Source of the DNA: an uncultured Coriobacteriaceae bacterium
GTDB taxonomy: Bacteria; Actinomycetota; Coriobacteriia; Coriobacteriales; Eggerthellaceae
Length of the DNA: 5,399 nucleotides
Reading direction: 5' to 3'
NCBI GenBank assembly: GCA_902781245.1
Contig: CACZIP010000152.1
Coordinates: forward strand, 1 to 5,399
Shown: positions 5,385-5,399 of the stretch, one piece after another
Layout of the letters: each line of letters begins with the position of its first letter
Numbering within the stretch: the first letter of the stretch is position 1
Position numbers and translations under genes: made by a program
Notes under the pieces: model-generated
Databases searched by the model: none
Seen by the model: the letters and a program-made list of their open reading frames with translations, nothing else
What the model was told of the DNA's origin: nothing

Positions 5385-5399
5385 GGCTGACAGCACAAC
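5383..5399 (+). CDS. Possible start of a divergent gene, unidentified (N-terminal fragment)
   Basis: ATG at 5383 opens a frame reading M-A-D-S-T-T before the window ends. AAAGGTG (5368-5374) stands 8 nt before it, which is good Shine-Dalgarno spacing. In-frame ATGs at 5363 and 5378 belong to a different frame (reading M-R-K-V-Q-M-A-W) and are alternatives. The fragment is too short to assign a family. Support comes only from the ribosome binding site, the extended -10 at 5241 and the stems between them. If it is a regulator, it could be the protein acting on the suf operator, but that is speculation. Confidence 0.3.

Larger units (their letters stand above)
5060..5399. other. Upstream regulatory region of the suf operon (no convincing complete gene)
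   Basis: This 340-bp stretch contains the suf leader (about 5060-5142), the suf promoter and inverted repeat (5150-5186) and an AT-rich core running to about 5250. A GC-rich part (5251-5399) follows with plus-strand stems and a possible gene start at 5383. On the minus strand one frame stays open from the right edge to about 5187 and another to 5244, but neither has family-like content. A third frame stops at 5361-5363 and could in principle be the tail of an upstream minus-strand gene. None is called as coding. Confidence 0.7.

Noticed and set aside
5361..5399. A minus-strand frame ending in TAG at 5361-5363 as the C-terminus of an upstream gene
   Set aside because: Only 12 codons are visible (ending PFAPFS), which cannot be told from chance. 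The plus-strand ribosome binding site and ATG argue for the opposite direction.

Overview
The window carries one SUF iron-sulfur cluster assembly operon. It is read entirely on the minus strand, in the order sufC-sufB-sufD-sufS-sufU. sufC, sufB, sufD and sufS are complete. sufU is cut by the left edge of the window after 68 codons. The DNA is GC-rich (my estimate is high fifties percent). The operon lacks sufA and sufE, has a zinc-type SufU scaffold/sulfurtransferase, and has a SufS of the 'NANxLRGLYELS / FEAGTQ' kind seen in anaerobic Gram-positives. Together these suggest a high-GC anaerobic Gram-positive, most likely a gut actinobacterium of the Coriobacteriia (Eggerthellaceae-like). That placement is inferred from motifs and gene order, not from a search.

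Layout, in transcription order from right to left. Bases 5060-5399 form a non-coding or barely coding region. It has an AT-rich core (about 5146-5250) that holds a good suf promoter (TTGACT-17-TTTACT, minus strand). A 17-bp inverted repeat overlaps the -35 box and could be an operator. The suf mRNA leader (about 83 nt) has two adjacent GC-rich stem-loops, then a clear ribosome binding site for sufC. The genes then follow tightly: sufC, 9 nt, sufB, a 1-nt TAATG overlap, sufD, 3 nt, sufS. A 63-nt gap holding a perfect 8-bp hairpin precedes sufU.

How the genes work together, from knowledge of the families: SufS is a PLP cysteine desulfurase that takes sulfur from L-cysteine. SufU accepts the persulfide from SufS. 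SufB, SufC and SufD form the scaffold complex on which the cluster is built, with SufC supplying ATPase activity. All five act in the cytosol. The catalytic residues I could locate are present in all the complete proteins.

At the right edge, plus-strand signals hint at a divergent gene: an extended -10 (TGCTATAGT), two RNA stems, and a Shine-Dalgarno with an ATG at 5383. The second stem would bury that ribosome binding site. Only about 17 nt of the putative gene are in the window, so this is the least certain but perhaps the most interesting part. I found no RNA gene, mobile element, CRISPR array or obvious intrinsic terminator.
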